Shown piece by piece: positions 17,136 through 26,667 of a DNA stretch of 57,780 nucleotides. Source of the stretch: Planctomycetota bacterium. Lineage in GTDB: Bacteria > Planctomycetota > Phycisphaerae > Sedimentisphaerales > Anaerobacaceae. A program made the translations under genes and the position numbers. Position 1 is the first letter of the stretch. Every line of letters begins with the position of its first letter. Location: positions 1 through 57,780 of the forward strand of contig VRUL01000032.1 in assembly GCA_019456145.1 (NCBI GenBank). Reading direction: 5' to 3'. The notes beneath the pieces are model-generated. The model saw nothing but the letters and a program-made list of their open reading frames with translations, was not told where the DNA came from and searched no databases.

Positions 17136-18155
17136 ATGAGTCCAATCGATCGATTCTACGCGGCTGCATGTCAGCTTGACATGCCCAATCCGACGCATCG
17201 TGACGAAATTTCCGGCCGAGTCGAGCGGATGCTGGAGATGATCGACCAGACGGTGATTGGATACGAACCGGTCTTTGACATACGACTCGTAGTGTTTCCG
17301 GAGTTTGCCCACGCGGCACCCATCTATCCCACCGTCGAAGAGTTGCTCGACAAACTGGCCGTACCAATACCAAACGAACACACCCAACGCTATCAAGAAA
17401 AAGCGAAACAGTTCGGCATCTACATCCAAACCGGTACATTTCTGGAGACAGACACCCGCTGGCCCGGTCATGTGTTTAATACGACTTGTCTGATTGGTCC
17501 GGACGGCATTGTCTCGAAGTACCGCAAAGTGCACACATGGACACCCTGGGAAGTTCATACCAGCCCGCACGATCTGGCGGACTACAATGAGCCGATGTTC
17601 CCCGTGGCCGATACTGAGATAGGTAAGATTGGCACGGCCATTTGCTACGATTGGCTTTTCCCGGAGGCAATTCGGCAACTGAGTCTCGGCGGGGCCGAGT
17701 TGCTCGTGCGTATCTCGGCCTATATGGACCCATGGGGAACGACCCTACCTCTGGATTGGTGGACGACCGTCAACCGTGTACGTGCGCTGGAGAACATGGC
17801 CTTTGTGGTCGCAGCCAACCAGGCTGCCAGCCTGCGAAACTATCCGCCTTTCAGTTGGCCCGGAGGCAGCATGATAGTCGACTACGATGGCCGAGTGCTT
17901 GCCCAGGCTGAGCCGGGTGCGGGAGAGAAAATCGTTGTCGGTCCAATTGATATGGCCTCGCTGCGTGCTGAACGGCAGCGCCGCCGCGGACATAATATGC
18001 TTGCCCATCTGCGAACCGAAGCCTACCCTGCCTACCGGCATCCAATCTACCCAGCCGGTGGCAACAACGATGGCACGATTACGGTCGAGAGCAACGAAGC
18101 GTCGCTTCGTCAGGCCCAGGAGGCCCTGAAGCGGGTATCACGCGGCCAGCCCTGA
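17136..18155 (+). CDS. Nitrilase-superfamily carbon-nitrogen hydrolase
   Basis: 339 residues, cytoplasmic (no signal). The Glu-Lys-Cys catalytic set of the superfamily is visible: E56 in VVFPEFAHA, K131 in SKYRKVHTW, and C170 in GTAICYDWLFPE. Members hydrolyse C-N bonds of nitriles, amides or carbamoyl groups. The region after the cysteine (SLGGAELLVRISAYMDPWG, NRVRALENMAFVVAANQA) fits an aliphatic-amidase or carbamoylase-like branch, but the substrate cannot be assigned. ATG 17136 has GAAAGG about 9 bases upstream. Its last 77 bases overlap the end of the convergent substrate-binding-protein gene. If transcribed with pair C it would be the only cytoplasmic enzyme of that unit. Confidence 0.88.
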   Translation: MSPIDRFYAAACQLDMPNPTHRDEISGRVERMLEMIDQTVIGYEPVFDIRLVVFPEFAHAAPIYPTVEELLDKLAVPIPNEHTQRYQEKAKQFGIYIQTGTFLETDTRWPGHVFNTTCLIGPDGIVSKYRKVHTWTPWEVHTSPHDLADYNEPMFPVADTEIGKIGTAICYDWLFPEAIRQLSLGGAELLVRISAYMDPWGTTLPLDWWTTVNRVRALENMAFVVAANQAASLRNYPPFSWPGGSMIVDYDGRVLAQAEPGAGEKIVVGPIDMASLRAERQRRRGHNMLAHLRTEAYPAYRHPIYPAGGNNDGTITVESNEASLRQAQEALKRVSRGQP

Positions 18156-19323
18156 TCGTACCAAGGCGGACAGTTCGATTGTTGCCTCCCAGCGTATCCC
18201 ACTTGACTGGGCCCGTCACTCCTGCCCACGGCGAGAGTTCCCTAACGGCGTCACAAATTCGTGCTCGATTAAGCCCGGCCTTGCGTATGGCAACAATCAG
18301 AAGGTTGACGGTGTCATAGGTATGAGCGGCAAGGTAGTCAGGGCTGCTTCCAAAGCGGGAGGAAAATTCCTTCTCAAAACTTTCCGAATGCTTTCCTGGA
18401 ATATAAAGCAGGGGAAATATCACACCTTCTGCCGCCTGGCCGGCTTCTTCGAGAAAACTGCTGCGTCCCATACATGGGCCCCCGAAGATGCATCCGGTAA
18501 AACATTTTTTACGAACGTCGGAAACCAGGCGTGCACTGTCCCTGGCACCGGCGATAACGACCAGGGCATGTGCTCTGGATTTGGTGATTTTTTCTACAAG
18601 CTCTGTGTGGTCTTGATTACCATGTTTAAATTCAAAGTGATAACTCGGCGATATTTCCTGCCGGATCAAGGATTTGTTGAGTTCAACAGTGAAAAGATGG
18701 GAATCATGATCAGTAGCCGATACAAGAAGAAAGGGCTTTCGCCCGACGTATAACGAGATAGCATTAACCAGAACCGGAGCCTGAATGTGGTCGCCGGGAA
18801 GACAGGAAAACATCCATGGCACATTGGCAAGATTCACTGTCTTATCTGTGCTTGCTGGACTGAGCAGAGTAAGACGAGCCTTTGCAACAACCTGCTCAGC
18901 AAGGTGGGTTGACGGCCCGTCGATTCCCCCAATGATGGCCCAGACTTTATCCACGTAGGCCATGCGAACTACCTTTGAGATGCCTGTTCCCCAGGGATTG
19001 TCCGACCAACCCGCAACCAGGCGAAATGGGATGCCATTGTATCCGCCTGCGCGATTGGCTTGTTCAATAGCCAGGCATGCAGCACGCCACATGTCACCAG
19101 CTTCCCTGTGGGAAGGCGTGTCGGGGCCGAAGTAACCTATCAATACTTCCCTAATATCAACGGGAGGACGTTTTTGGCGTCCGGGGCCTGAGTAGTTTGT
19201 TTGGTGCTTCCTGGCATCAAAAAAGACTTTGCCGGACGAAGGCTTCTCGGAGTGTTTGCCCCCCGCCCATACAACGAAAGACAGGGCCAATAGTATAGAG
19301 GCAGCGGTGAAGATTCTGTGCAT
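18079..19323 (-). CDS. Type-1 periplasmic substrate-binding protein (LIV-like), second copy
   Basis: 414 residues from ATG 19323 (signal peptide MHRIFTAASILLALSFVVWA). The body is a Peripla_BP_6 / Leu-Ile-Val-binding fold: VLIGYFGPDTPSHREAGDMWRAACLAIEQANRAGG, then GIPFRLVAGWSDNPWGTG, VWAIIGGIDGPSTHLAEQVV, LLSPASTDK and AAHTYDTVNLLIVAIRKAG. Such proteins bind amino acids, amides or aromatic acids for ABC import, or act as ligand sensors. It starts 7 bases after the stop of its paralogue, so the pair is an operon. No permease or ATPase gene is adjacent. A 5' extension of the frame to 19491 overlaps the upstream gene and is rejected. Its 3' end overlaps the nitrilase gene. Confidence 0.85.
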   Translation of the reverse strand: MHRIFTAASILLALSFVVWAGGKHSEKPSSGKVFFDARKHQTNYSGPGRQKRPPVDIREVLIGYFGPDTPSHREAGDMWRAACLAIEQANRAGGYNGIPFRLVAGWSDNPWGTGISKVVRMAYVDKVWAIIGGIDGPSTHLAEQVVAKARLTLLSPASTDKTVNLANVPWMFSCLPGDHIQAPVLVNAISLYVGRKPFLLVSATDHDSHLFTVELNKSLIRQEISPSYHFEFKHGNQDHTELVEKITKSRAHALVVIAGARDSARLVSDVRKKCFTGCIFGGPCMGRSSFLEEAGQAAEGVIFPLLYIPGKHSESFEKEFSSRFGSSPDYLAAHTYDTVNLLIVAIRKAGLNRARICDAVRELSPWAGVTGPVKWDTLGGNNRTVRLGTIRAGRVIPASGPPGPDEATLRCSRP

Positions 19324-19330
19324 AATTTGT

Positions 19331-20824
19331 TTACTCCATAGTGCGAAGCTTAATGTTTGAGCTGATTGCGGGGGGCCTGCTGACTCTATCACGCGGTGAA
19401 ATGTAACCGCGAGGTATCTTAAGATCCTCTCTGGAGTAGAAGTTCCATTTGCCATTTTTTCGTTTTGCCAGGTACACATCACCAACGTCATCGTGACAGG
19501 CGCTTAGCATAATATCGCCCGTTACGCCCTTCCAGGGCGTACCTCTATATGCCAGCATATCGCGGATTTTGGCCCGGTTAAGACCTGCCACCTGTACAGC
19601 CCAAATAAGCATATTCATACCGTCGTAGGCGTGAGCAGCGAATGTTTCCGGTTCTTCCCCAAAACGCTTCCTGAAGGCCTTGCGGAACTCTGTAAGTCTC
19701 TTATTTTTACCCTTCGGATTCCATGGAGAGGGGCAGATAACACCTTCGGCATTTTTGCCGGCGATTTCAATGAATTCATCCGAAAGACAGCGGTCACAGG
19801 CTAAGTAGGGCTGCTTCATGCCCATATCACGCATCTGGTTTAGAATCCGTGCCCCTTCAATGGCGTCGCCCCAATGAATAATTGCATCGAGATTCTCTTT
19901 CCTGAGCCGCTCCAGTTGTAAAGAGAAATCGCGTGTCCCCAGATTATATGCCATTTCCAAAATAATTGGATTTCCAAGGCGTCGGCTTCCATCTTTGATT
20001 TCCCGGACGCCGAAGCGGCCGTAACGGCTACTTGCACGGATAATGCCGATGCGTTTGAGACCAAGCTTTCTATACAGGTAATCAACGAGAAGGTAACCTT
20101 GCTGCCGGTCGTCGCTGATACAGCGAAAAGCCCAGGGGATGTTCGTTTCGACAAATGTTGGGTCGGTGTCACCGCTGTTCATCATGGCAATTTCGGCCTT
20201 GAGCGCGACGCGGATGGCAATGTGGCTGTTAGCACCGTCAATGGTGCCGAGGATCGCCCAGGCTTTGTCCTTATATACCATATTGACGATTTCGTTACCA
20301 GAGGCACCCCAAAGCCCGTTATCGTTAGTGACGACAAGCTCAAAGGGGATATTCCGCTTAAAATATCCTCCCTTTGCATTGGCATGTTCGATGGCGAGCC
20401 TTGCGCCCTGCAGCATTTTAATGCCTAACGTTTCCTCATGACTCTTTCCGCCGGTTGCGACCGAAACGGTAGACATGATCGGGCCGATGAAGCCAAGCTT
20501 TACAGTCTCCAGGTCCTGCGGCTCGGGGAGTGCTCGACCGGGCCCGGTGTACTCTACCTGGATCAGGAAGTGCTCCTTAAACGGTTTGACATGTCGAAAC
20601 GGCTCGACGTCCTGAGCAGTTTTGGCGTAGATATCATCGGCTGGCAGCCCCAGGTCGGGAACTTCATAGGCACTAACAGAGTTGATTTTCCGAAGGACAT
20701 CGAGCGTTTCCGGATCAATCTGGACATGAGTTTCAATGCTCTTAGTTTTTCCTTCTTCCAGCTCAGCGCAAGATAAAGCACACAGCACAAGTACTGCCGA
20801 AAATAGAATCATATATCGTTTCAT
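19331..20824 (-). CDS. Type-1 substrate-binding lipoprotein (LIV-like), first copy
   Basis: 497 residues from ATG 20824, with a GGAGG ribosome site in GAGGAGGATAACACT. The N-terminus MKRYMILFSAVLVLCALSCAE has a lipobox (LSC), so it is probably anchored as a lipoprotein. The Peripla_BP_6 fold is plain: VKLGFIGPIMSTVSVATGGKSHEETLGIKMLQGARLAIEHANAKGG region (~105-150), AWAILGTIDGANSHIAIRVAL, MMNSGDTDPTFVETNIPWAFR and AAHAYDGMNMLIWAVQVAGLNRAKIRD. About 100 extra residues precede the domain. Downstream lies a second binding protein after 7 bases; upstream lies a propeller and a decahaem cytochrome. The ligand is unknown, and without transport genes a sensing or complex-forming role is as likely as uptake. 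Confidence 0.86.
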   Translation of the reverse strand: MKRYMILFSAVLVLCALSCAELEEGKTKSIETHVQIDPETLDVLRKINSVSAYEVPDLGLPADDIYAKTAQDVEPFRHVKPFKEHFLIQVEYTGPGRALPEPQDLETVKLGFIGPIMSTVSVATGGKSHEETLGIKMLQGARLAIEHANAKGGYFKRNIPFELVVTNDNGLWGASGNEIVNMVYKDKAWAILGTIDGANSHIAIRVALKAEIAMMNSGDTDPTFVETNIPWAFRCISDDRQQGYLLVDYLYRKLGLKRIGIIRASSRYGRFGVREIKDGSRRLGNPIILEMAYNLGTRDFSLQLERLRKENLDAIIHWGDAIEGARILNQMRDMGMKQPYLACDRCLSDEFIEIAGKNAEGVICPSPWNPKGKNKRLTEFRKAFRKRFGEEPETFAAHAYDGMNMLIWAVQVAGLNRAKIRDMLAYRGTPWKGVTGDIMLSACHDDVGDVYLAKRKNGKWNFYSREDLKIPRGYISPRDRVSRPPAISSNIKLRTME

Positions 20825-20902
20825 AGTGTTATCCTCCTCACCATTTTCAACAAACGTCGTCAAAAAGTGAGTGCTTTTATTATTTTTTACTTCATCTGTT
20901 TC

Positions 20903-22114
20903 CTATTCTATCGCTTTGGTTCTTACATCTCCTGCTTCGTGTACCGGTCTATCCTTTAATCCTTTGTAATATCCAGAACCGATTGCCCAGCCAATTCCCT
21001 TCGAGGTCCCTACCCATGTGTCATTGCCGTCAAATTCCACCCAAAGGGTGTAATTGTGAGGGATGCCCTTTGGCATGTCAATAGACTCAAGCACCTTTTG
21101 ATTTCGACTGACAATCGCCTTGCCCCTGTGTGTTTTAGGGTCCATAGTGTATGTGACCCATGTATCAGACGGAAAATCGGCAAGCACACCTAAGCCCTTA
21201 TCAGTCGCGAACCACCCCTCATTAGCGCTTCGGCCTTTGATGGCATTGCCGAAGTCGCTGGGCAATCCGGTCTCATGGGCATACATGCCCCGCCAGTAAC
21301 GACCATCGTAGCGGCTCATGCCGAAGTATGTCGCAACCCATAAAATGCCGTCGATGTGACTGATACCAGTAGTTATTACGTGAACTATACCATCATCACG
21401 ATAGAGGTCTATTTCCATTTCGCCGTCGGGGTCGAGATAGTGCTTCCAATTCTCCGTGGCCACGTCGAACTCGAGCACACCGCTGCCCCAGATGGCAAGG
21501 TAGACCTTTCCCGCGTCGTAGGAGGCGCCGTAGTTCCAGATCTCCTCCATCGGTGCGTTTTTTTCTGTGTATATCGTCCATTCTCCGGTAAGGGTGTTAT
21601 ACCTGCTGGCACCTGCGGTTGTGGCTACCCACACATTGTCGTTTTCAATCGCGATCCCATAGACCACATCGTTGACCAAGCCACTATTGAGCTGGTGCCA
21701 ATGGTCGAATCGGCCTCCGCTGAAGCGTGCAAGACCACCCCCAAGCAATCCAATCCAAAGCTCCCCGGTCTTGGTGTTGATATCAAGTGCGGAGATTACC
21801 CGCCAGGGAAGGCCATCTTTTTCTCCCCAGCTTTTAATCTTTCCGGTTCGCTTGTCTATACAGGCCAGCCCGTTCTCGGTACCAACCCAGACCTTCGGAC
21901 CATCGGCCTTAAGCGCGAAAACATGGTCGTTGGGAAGACCGTTCTTAACGGTAAAATGCTTCCATTCGGTGTAAACGTAAGGGAGCTTTCGAACAGTCGC
22001 AGAAGCAGAAGAGAAGGCAGGTAAGTCGCCCGGCAATTCCTTAGCCTCAACGAGTGCTGTTTTACCAGGCCAGAACACCGTTAATATTCCCAATGCGGCT
22101 ATAAAGTATTTCAT
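20903..22114 (-). CDS. Secreted Reg_prop beta-propeller protein
   Basis: 403 residues. A signal peptide (residues ~1-24, FIAALGILTVFWPGKTALVEA) and repeated 'two-component regulator propeller' blades: YTEWKHFTVKNGLPNDHVFALK, VWVGTENGLACIDKRTGKI, LWIGLLGGGLARFSGG, VWVATTAGASRYNTLTGEW, LWVATYFGMSRYDGRYWRG, GWFATDKGLGVLADF, TWVGTSKGIGWAIGSG. That gives about seven blades. Unlike hybrid sensor kinases with this propeller, no transmembrane helix or kinase follows; the protein is only the propeller. ATG 22114 has AAAGGAATT upstream. It sits between the decahaem cytochrome gene (52-base gap) and the binding-protein genes (78-base gap), suggesting a periplasmic partner of one of them. Confidence 0.82.
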   Translation of the reverse strand: MKYFIAALGILTVFWPGKTALVEAKELPGDLPAFSSASATVRKLPYVYTEWKHFTVKNGLPNDHVFALKADGPKVWVGTENGLACIDKRTGKIKSWGEKDGLPWRVISALDINTKTGELWIGLLGGGLARFSGGRFDHWHQLNSGLVNDVVYGIAIENDNVWVATTAGASRYNTLTGEWTIYTEKNAPMEEIWNYGASYDAGKVYLAIWGSGVLEFDVATENWKHYLDPDGEMEIDLYRDDGIVHVITTGISHIDGILWVATYFGMSRYDGRYWRGMYAHETGLPSDFGNAIKGRSANEGWFATDKGLGVLADFPSDTWVTYTMDPKTHRGKAIVSRNQKVLESIDMPKGIPHNYTLWVEFDGNDTWVGTSKGIGWAIGSGYYKGLKDRPVHEAGDVRTKAIE

Positions 22115-22166
22115 AATAATTCCTTTGCGTTATTCCGGGCAGCGCCGTAAGGCGTCCCCGAACGGA

Positions 22167-25025
22167 CTACAATGTCTTGATGTATTCGATTAAATCATTG
22201 AGCTGGTCCTTGGTCATATCGTTCGTGACGCTGTGTTTGTCATCAGGATTATACCTTGTCCAGATTTCTTCCAGGGTCTGGGCAATTCCATTGTGCAGAT
22301 AGGGGGCCGAGTCATAGATGTTGTTAAGGTGCGGCGTGTCAAAAACAGATCCCCGGTCAAACTGCTGCTTTGTCCCAATGTCGTGACGAAGCCGGTCGGT
22401 ATAAAGCGGAGGAAAGTGACAGGTAACGCACCTGTTTTGTTTCGGGATGAGGCGACCGTCATTAGTCATGGTCCTTTCAAAAACCTTTTTTCCACGGCGT
22501 TGTGCGTCTGTAAGCTCGGCTCCCAAGGGACGGTAACGGTTGGGCGGCCGAGGAATTGTGCAGATATAATTCTCCAACGCCGAAAGTTCTTCAGGCGTAA
22601 ATGGTTGAATTCGGGTAAAGAAAACTGCAAGCCGTGGTCCACACTGCCTTTGCAGGCTTGGATTTGTCCCTTCCCATTTGAACGGGGCCGTGTCGAGAAT
22701 CCCTCGTAGTGTACGGTTATCCACAGGGCTGATTCCGATTCCATCAGGCTCGATATCGTAGGTGAGCCCATCAACGTGCCCGTCGGGATGGCATGAGTGA
22801 CATGAAAACTGGCGATGGAAGGTGATATTGGCGCTGTGGAAAACGCGTTCGCCGAAGCGCACTTTCGTAATAACTTCAGGGCCTCCGAGGTCAACTGTTC
22901 CAACGGCCTGGAGTTTGTCGAGATCGATTACAGTCAACGAGTCATCCAGCGCATTTGCCGCGAAAGCGGTTTTCCCATCCGGGGTAATCAGGACACCTCG
23001 CGGGCTGTGTTCTACAGGTATATGCTTGATAACGAATTCCGTAGGTTTTCCAAGGTGATTGGGGAACACTTTCCGGCGTTCATGAGGTGAAGCGGCTTCG
23101 AGCATGGAGATAAGCTTTGGGACGTCCACAACGGCGATACGGTTTGAGCCGGAGCTTGTAACCAGTGCCAGGCGCCCGTCGGGCGTGATCGCCAGGTCAG
23201 CAGGGTCCGGAAAACTCATATTCGGCTCGTCAAGGAGCACTTGATCTACACGGCCGTCCTTCCACACAATACCAAGCCCGTTGGTGATTGTCCAGCCCTG
23301 CAGCAAACGGGTCATTGGGACCAGATTTTTTGTGCGGTTGAGGGTAATCAGAGCAAACTTTCCGCCTGGATGCCAGTCGATACCCTGCAGAAGGTTAGCT
23401 GCCGGGATTACAATACGGTCTTCAACGACAGCCCGATTTGTATCAATGACCGTGACTTCGGACGTCGACGGCATACGAAACTTGACAAACCGTGAGAGGC
23501 TATTGGTAACGTAGATAAGGGAACCGTCGGGAGAGGGTGACAATGACCAGGGGCTGCGGCTTGCGCTAAGACGTTTGAGTTCTTTTAAGGTAGTGGTGTC
23601 AATAACAGAAATACTATCCGCAGAGGTATTTAGGACATATAAATGCTTTCCGGAAGCATCCGCGAGCAAGCCGTGCGGTTCGTCGCCTACGGGAATAACA
23701 GCAATCACTTTACGGGAAGACACATCGATAACAGAGACGGTATCATCAAGACGATTACTTACATAAGCTTTGTCACCGTCAGGGCTGAAGGTAATGTCTG
23801 TCGGGTGGTGACCAACCGGTATTTCGGCGACTTTTTGCCGCTTCTGTACGTTGACGACGATGACGGTGTGAGATGCCTCACAGGTTACATAGAGTTCTTT
23901 ACCATCCGGACTGATGGCCATGTTAAGCGGGGTTTTGTAACGAGGCTCTTGCGAGACTTCCGGCTGGATGATCGGGTGAGCGATTTTCTTAACAGCTTTC
24001 TCATAATCAAAAGGCTTGTTATGGGCATTTTCGTGGCAGCGCATGCAGACTTCTCGATTTACATCCTTTAGCCCGGCGGCCTTTGCCGCACGCGGGTCTC
24101 TCATAATCGCTTCGGATTGATAGTTGCTGCCGGCGCCGTGACAGGCCTCGCATCCAACACCTTCATACAAACTGTAAGAATCAAGGGCCCTGCCCGCAGG
24201 CTGATGGAAAGCAGTGGAGTGACACTTCAAACAGGCGGGGCTGGTCTGAGGACTTTGTCTGATACCCTCCTTTTTGGCAATTGCATAGGCCTTGTCAGTA
24301 GCGAGAACCGCGTATGCGCGGGCATGTCCGCTCATGCGCCATTTACTGAACTGATAGCCCATACCGGGGCCCTTGTGGCAGGCAGCGCAAGCGAGCACAC
24401 CTGTATACCCGGGCTGGTCTTTTTGGGAGATAGGTACCTCCGGGAGTCCTGGCATTGTCCCATATTTCCAGTTCTTAGGAGTTGGGTGGGCAATCTCCTT
24501 TAAGGCTTTTGTCATATCGAGTTTGGGCAATTTGTGTATGGCAACGTGGGAACCCTTTACCTGGTGACAGCCCATGCAGTCCTGCACTGTGGGTATAATC
24601 AGGCCCTGCTTGACAGCAGCCTGGCGATCCATCATGACCTCTGCATCCATGTATTCACTTCCGGGGCCGTGGCATTTCTCGCATTGAACGCCGTCTTCTG
24701 TAAAGAATGTCAGGTCTTTTTCCCACTCTTCATCATGGGCACCGGTTGCGTGGCATCCCAGACACATCGGCGATTCCTGGGGTTCCTGGGGAATACCGCT
24801 TAATTCGGCGATTTTTTTCGATTCCGGATTGGCAAGGACCGCATAGGCTGTGGCGTGCTTGGAAGACAGCCATCGGCTGAACTGATGGCCCATATCTTTT
24901 CCCTGGTGGCAGGTGGCGCATACCTTCGCCCCCACGTATACGGGATGTCTGCGCCGGTCTTCTGAGGCCCAAAGAGAAGAAGCAGCCACTGTGATAATCA
25001 GAATGACATAAAGAAAATTACGCAT
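22167..25025 (-). CDS. Decahaem cytochrome with YVTN propeller and peroxidase-like end
   Basis: 952 residues with a signal peptide (residues 1-20). Ten CXXCH haem motifs start at C36, C88, C115, C150, C213, C265, C292, C327, C742 and C866. The first eight form two repeats of four with matching spacing and text (CATCHQGKDMGHQFSRW versus CAACHKGPGMGYQFSKW), typical of cytochrome c554-like tetrahaem modules. Residues ~365-710 are a YVTN-type seven-blade propeller (GKELYVTCEASHTVIVVN, DKAYVSNRLDDTVSVIDV). The last part (CHSCHPDGHVDGLTYD, VDNRTLRG, CVTCHFPPLYTD, FDTPHLNNIYDSAPYLHNG) resembles dihaem cytochrome c peroxidase/MauG. Likely a periplasmic electron-transfer or haem-oxidase protein. It is the centre of the six-gene minus-strand run; CRTAC1 ends 20 bases upstream. 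Confidence 0.9.
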   Translation of the reverse strand: MRNFLYVILIITVAASSLWASEDRRRHPVYVGAKVCATCHQGKDMGHQFSRWLSSKHATAYAVLANPESKKIAELSGIPQEPQESPMCLGCHATGAHDEEWEKDLTFFTEDGVQCEKCHGPGSEYMDAEVMMDRQAAVKQGLIIPTVQDCMGCHQVKGSHVAIHKLPKLDMTKALKEIAHPTPKNWKYGTMPGLPEVPISQKDQPGYTGVLACAACHKGPGMGYQFSKWRMSGHARAYAVLATDKAYAIAKKEGIRQSPQTSPACLKCHSTAFHQPAGRALDSYSLYEGVGCEACHGAGSNYQSEAIMRDPRAAKAAGLKDVNREVCMRCHENAHNKPFDYEKAVKKIAHPIIQPEVSQEPRYKTPLNMAISPDGKELYVTCEASHTVIVVNVQKRQKVAEIPVGHHPTDITFSPDGDKAYVSNRLDDTVSVIDVSSRKVIAVIPVGDEPHGLLADASGKHLYVLNTSADSISVIDTTTLKELKRLSASRSPWSLSPSPDGSLIYVTNSLSRFVKFRMPSTSEVTVIDTNRAVVEDRIVIPAANLLQGIDWHPGGKFALITLNRTKNLVPMTRLLQGWTITNGLGIVWKDGRVDQVLLDEPNMSFPDPADLAITPDGRLALVTSSGSNRIAVVDVPKLISMLEAASPHERRKVFPNHLGKPTEFVIKHIPVEHSPRGVLITPDGKTAFAANALDDSLTVIDLDKLQAVGTVDLGGPEVITKVRFGERVFHSANITFHRQFSCHSCHPDGHVDGLTYDIEPDGIGISPVDNRTLRGILDTAPFKWEGTNPSLQRQCGPRLAVFFTRIQPFTPEELSALENYICTIPRPPNRYRPLGAELTDAQRRGKKVFERTMTNDGRLIPKQNRCVTCHFPPLYTDRLRHDIGTKQQFDRGSVFDTPHLNNIYDSAPYLHNGIAQTLEEIWTRYNPDDKHSVTNDMTKDQLNDLIEYIKTL

Positions 25026-25044
25026 GCTATCGTGACCCCTGGTA

Positions 25045-26667
25045 TCAAGGTTTCTGGATTACTTTAAGAATCTGGTTTGCCTTTACGTTCGTAAGTTTTG
25101 TGGTTCGACTATCGGGCCAGCGAATTTCAACGGCATCGGCGACTGCGCGCTTCCCGAGACCGAAATGGCACCGCGGGTCTGCCTGTGAGAGATAGCCCGT
25201 AACGGGGATTAGGTCCTGTACCTGTGTGAGCGGGCCGGCAGTAACGGTAACGCGCACGCCAACCGCATCGGACTTGCCCCCGGCTAATTTGGCTTCGATG
25301 ATAAGCCAGTTATTCCTGTTGCCACCATCGTTTCGCAAGAGCTTCGGTGTGTCGTTGAGGTTGACCACGAGAAGGTCAAGGTCACCGTCGTTGTCGTAAT
25401 CGCCGTAAGTTGCGCCGCGTCCTACGTGTTTTTCTCTGAAGTAGGTCCCCGATTTATCTGCCACATCCACAAAATTCCCCGTACCGTCGTTTCGCATTAG
25501 CACATCCTCTTCGGTATATTCGTGGTGGGCGTTTCCATTTGCTACAAAAACATCAAGGTAGCCGTCACAGTCGTAATCAAATAAAATCCCGCCCCAACCG
25601 GTGTACTGGCCGCAGACCAGAGCAAGGTTGCTCGGTGCCGTACGATCTTCGAAATAATCTTTTTTGTTCATTAGAAGACAACCATATCCCATGTCTGGAA
25701 TGTAAATATCAAGCCAACCGTCACGGTCAACATCACCAATCGCCGGTCCCATCGAAGAGACTCCCTGCCCGCCTTCGCCGAATGAAAGCCCCATAACGAG
25801 TCCTTTGCTTTCGAATGTGCCTTTGCCCGTGTTTCTAAAGTAGTAATTTTCCATTGCGTCATTAGCAACATAGATATCGGGAAATCCATCGTTATCCAGG
25901 TCCCCGCATGTGGCGCTCATGCCCCGTCCGTCCGGTCGAAATATGCCCGCTTTTTTGGTGACATCGGTAAAAGTTCCATCGCCGTTGTTACGGTACAGGG
26001 CATCCGGCCGACCGTTGTAACTAAGAGGGCCCGGATAGCCCGCTGCGGGATAGTATGACCGGAATTTACCGTCGTCGTATTCAAGATAGTTTACGACATA
26101 GACATCGAGATCTCCATCGTTATCATAATCAAACCATGGAGCTGAAAGGCTCCAGTTGGAATTCGCGAGCCCAGACGCCCTGGATATGTCGGTAAAAGTC
26201 CCATCGCCGTTGTTACGATAAAGAACATTAGGCCCGTAATTGAGCACATAAAGGTCCAGGTCGCCGTCCCGGTCAAAATCCGCCGCCGAACATCCTGCCC
26301 CGTAGTTTTTGTCACCGACACCGGCTTTTTCAGTAACATCAGTGAACGTTCCGTCACCATTGTTTCTATACAGGGTATTGGTAAGCTTTCCTCTTAAACG
26401 TCGGCCGCGATTATCGTTGACATTCTTAAGCCAACAGCCATTAACAAAATATATGTCAAGCCATCCGTCACCGTCATAGTCAAAGAACATCGCCCCGGCA
26501 CCGGTGCCTTCGACGATGTTATTGAGTTCGTAATCCCCATAGCTGTGCTTGGCTTTAATACGGGCTTCTTTGGTGACATCAGTAAAAATCGGTAATGTTT
26601 CTGCAACACCATAACCGGCTGTAACGTAAAACATCAGCACAAATATCAAAGATTTTAATAAGTTCAC
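25045..26667 (-). CDS. Secreted CRTAC1-type FG-GAP/UnbV protein of the redox run
   Basis: 540 residues from a GTG at 26667; GGAGG lies upstream and the GTG overlaps the TGA of the preceding gene as GTGA, indicating translational coupling. Signal peptide ~1-22 ([18 protein letters not shown]). Seven calcium loops: [63 protein letters not shown]. The ASPIC/UnbV domain is at ~450-520 ([20 protein letters not shown]). It belongs to the same family as the CRTAC1 proteins at 8.8-17 kb but is clearly more distant and has no TPR partner; instead it is paired with a HzsA-related protein. Probably exported and calcium-binding. Confidence 0.9.
   Translation of the reverse strand: MNLLKSLIFVLMFYVTAGYGVAETLPIFTDVTKEARIKAKHSYGDYELNNIVEGTGAGAMFFDYDGDGWLDIYFVNGCWLKNVNDNRGRRLRGKLTNTLYRNNGDGTFTDVTEKAGVGDKNYGAGCSAADFDRDGDLDLYVLNYGPNVLYRNNGDGTFTDISRASGLANSNWSLSAPWFDYDNDGDLDVYVVNYLEYDDGKFRSYYPAAGYPGPLSYNGRPDALYRNNGDGTFTDVTKKAGIFRPDGRGMSATCGDLDNDGFPDIYVANDAMENYYFRNTGKGTFESKGLVMGLSFGEGGQGVSSMGPAIGDVDRDGWLDIYIPDMGYGCLLMNKKDYFEDRTAPSNLALVCGQYTGWGGILFDYDCDGYLDVFVANGNAHHEYTEEDVLMRNDGTGNFVDVADKSGTYFREKHVGRGATYGDYDNDGDLDLLVVNLNDTPKLLRNDGGNRNNWLIIEAKLAGGKSDAVGVRVTVTAGPLTQVQDLIPVTGYLSQADPRCHFGLGKRAVADAVEIRWPDSRTTKLTNVKANQILKVIQKP

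Noticed and set aside
18079..20824. Complete amino-acid ABC importer
   Set aside because: Only binding proteins are present; neighbours are a propeller and cytochromes, not permeases or ATPases.
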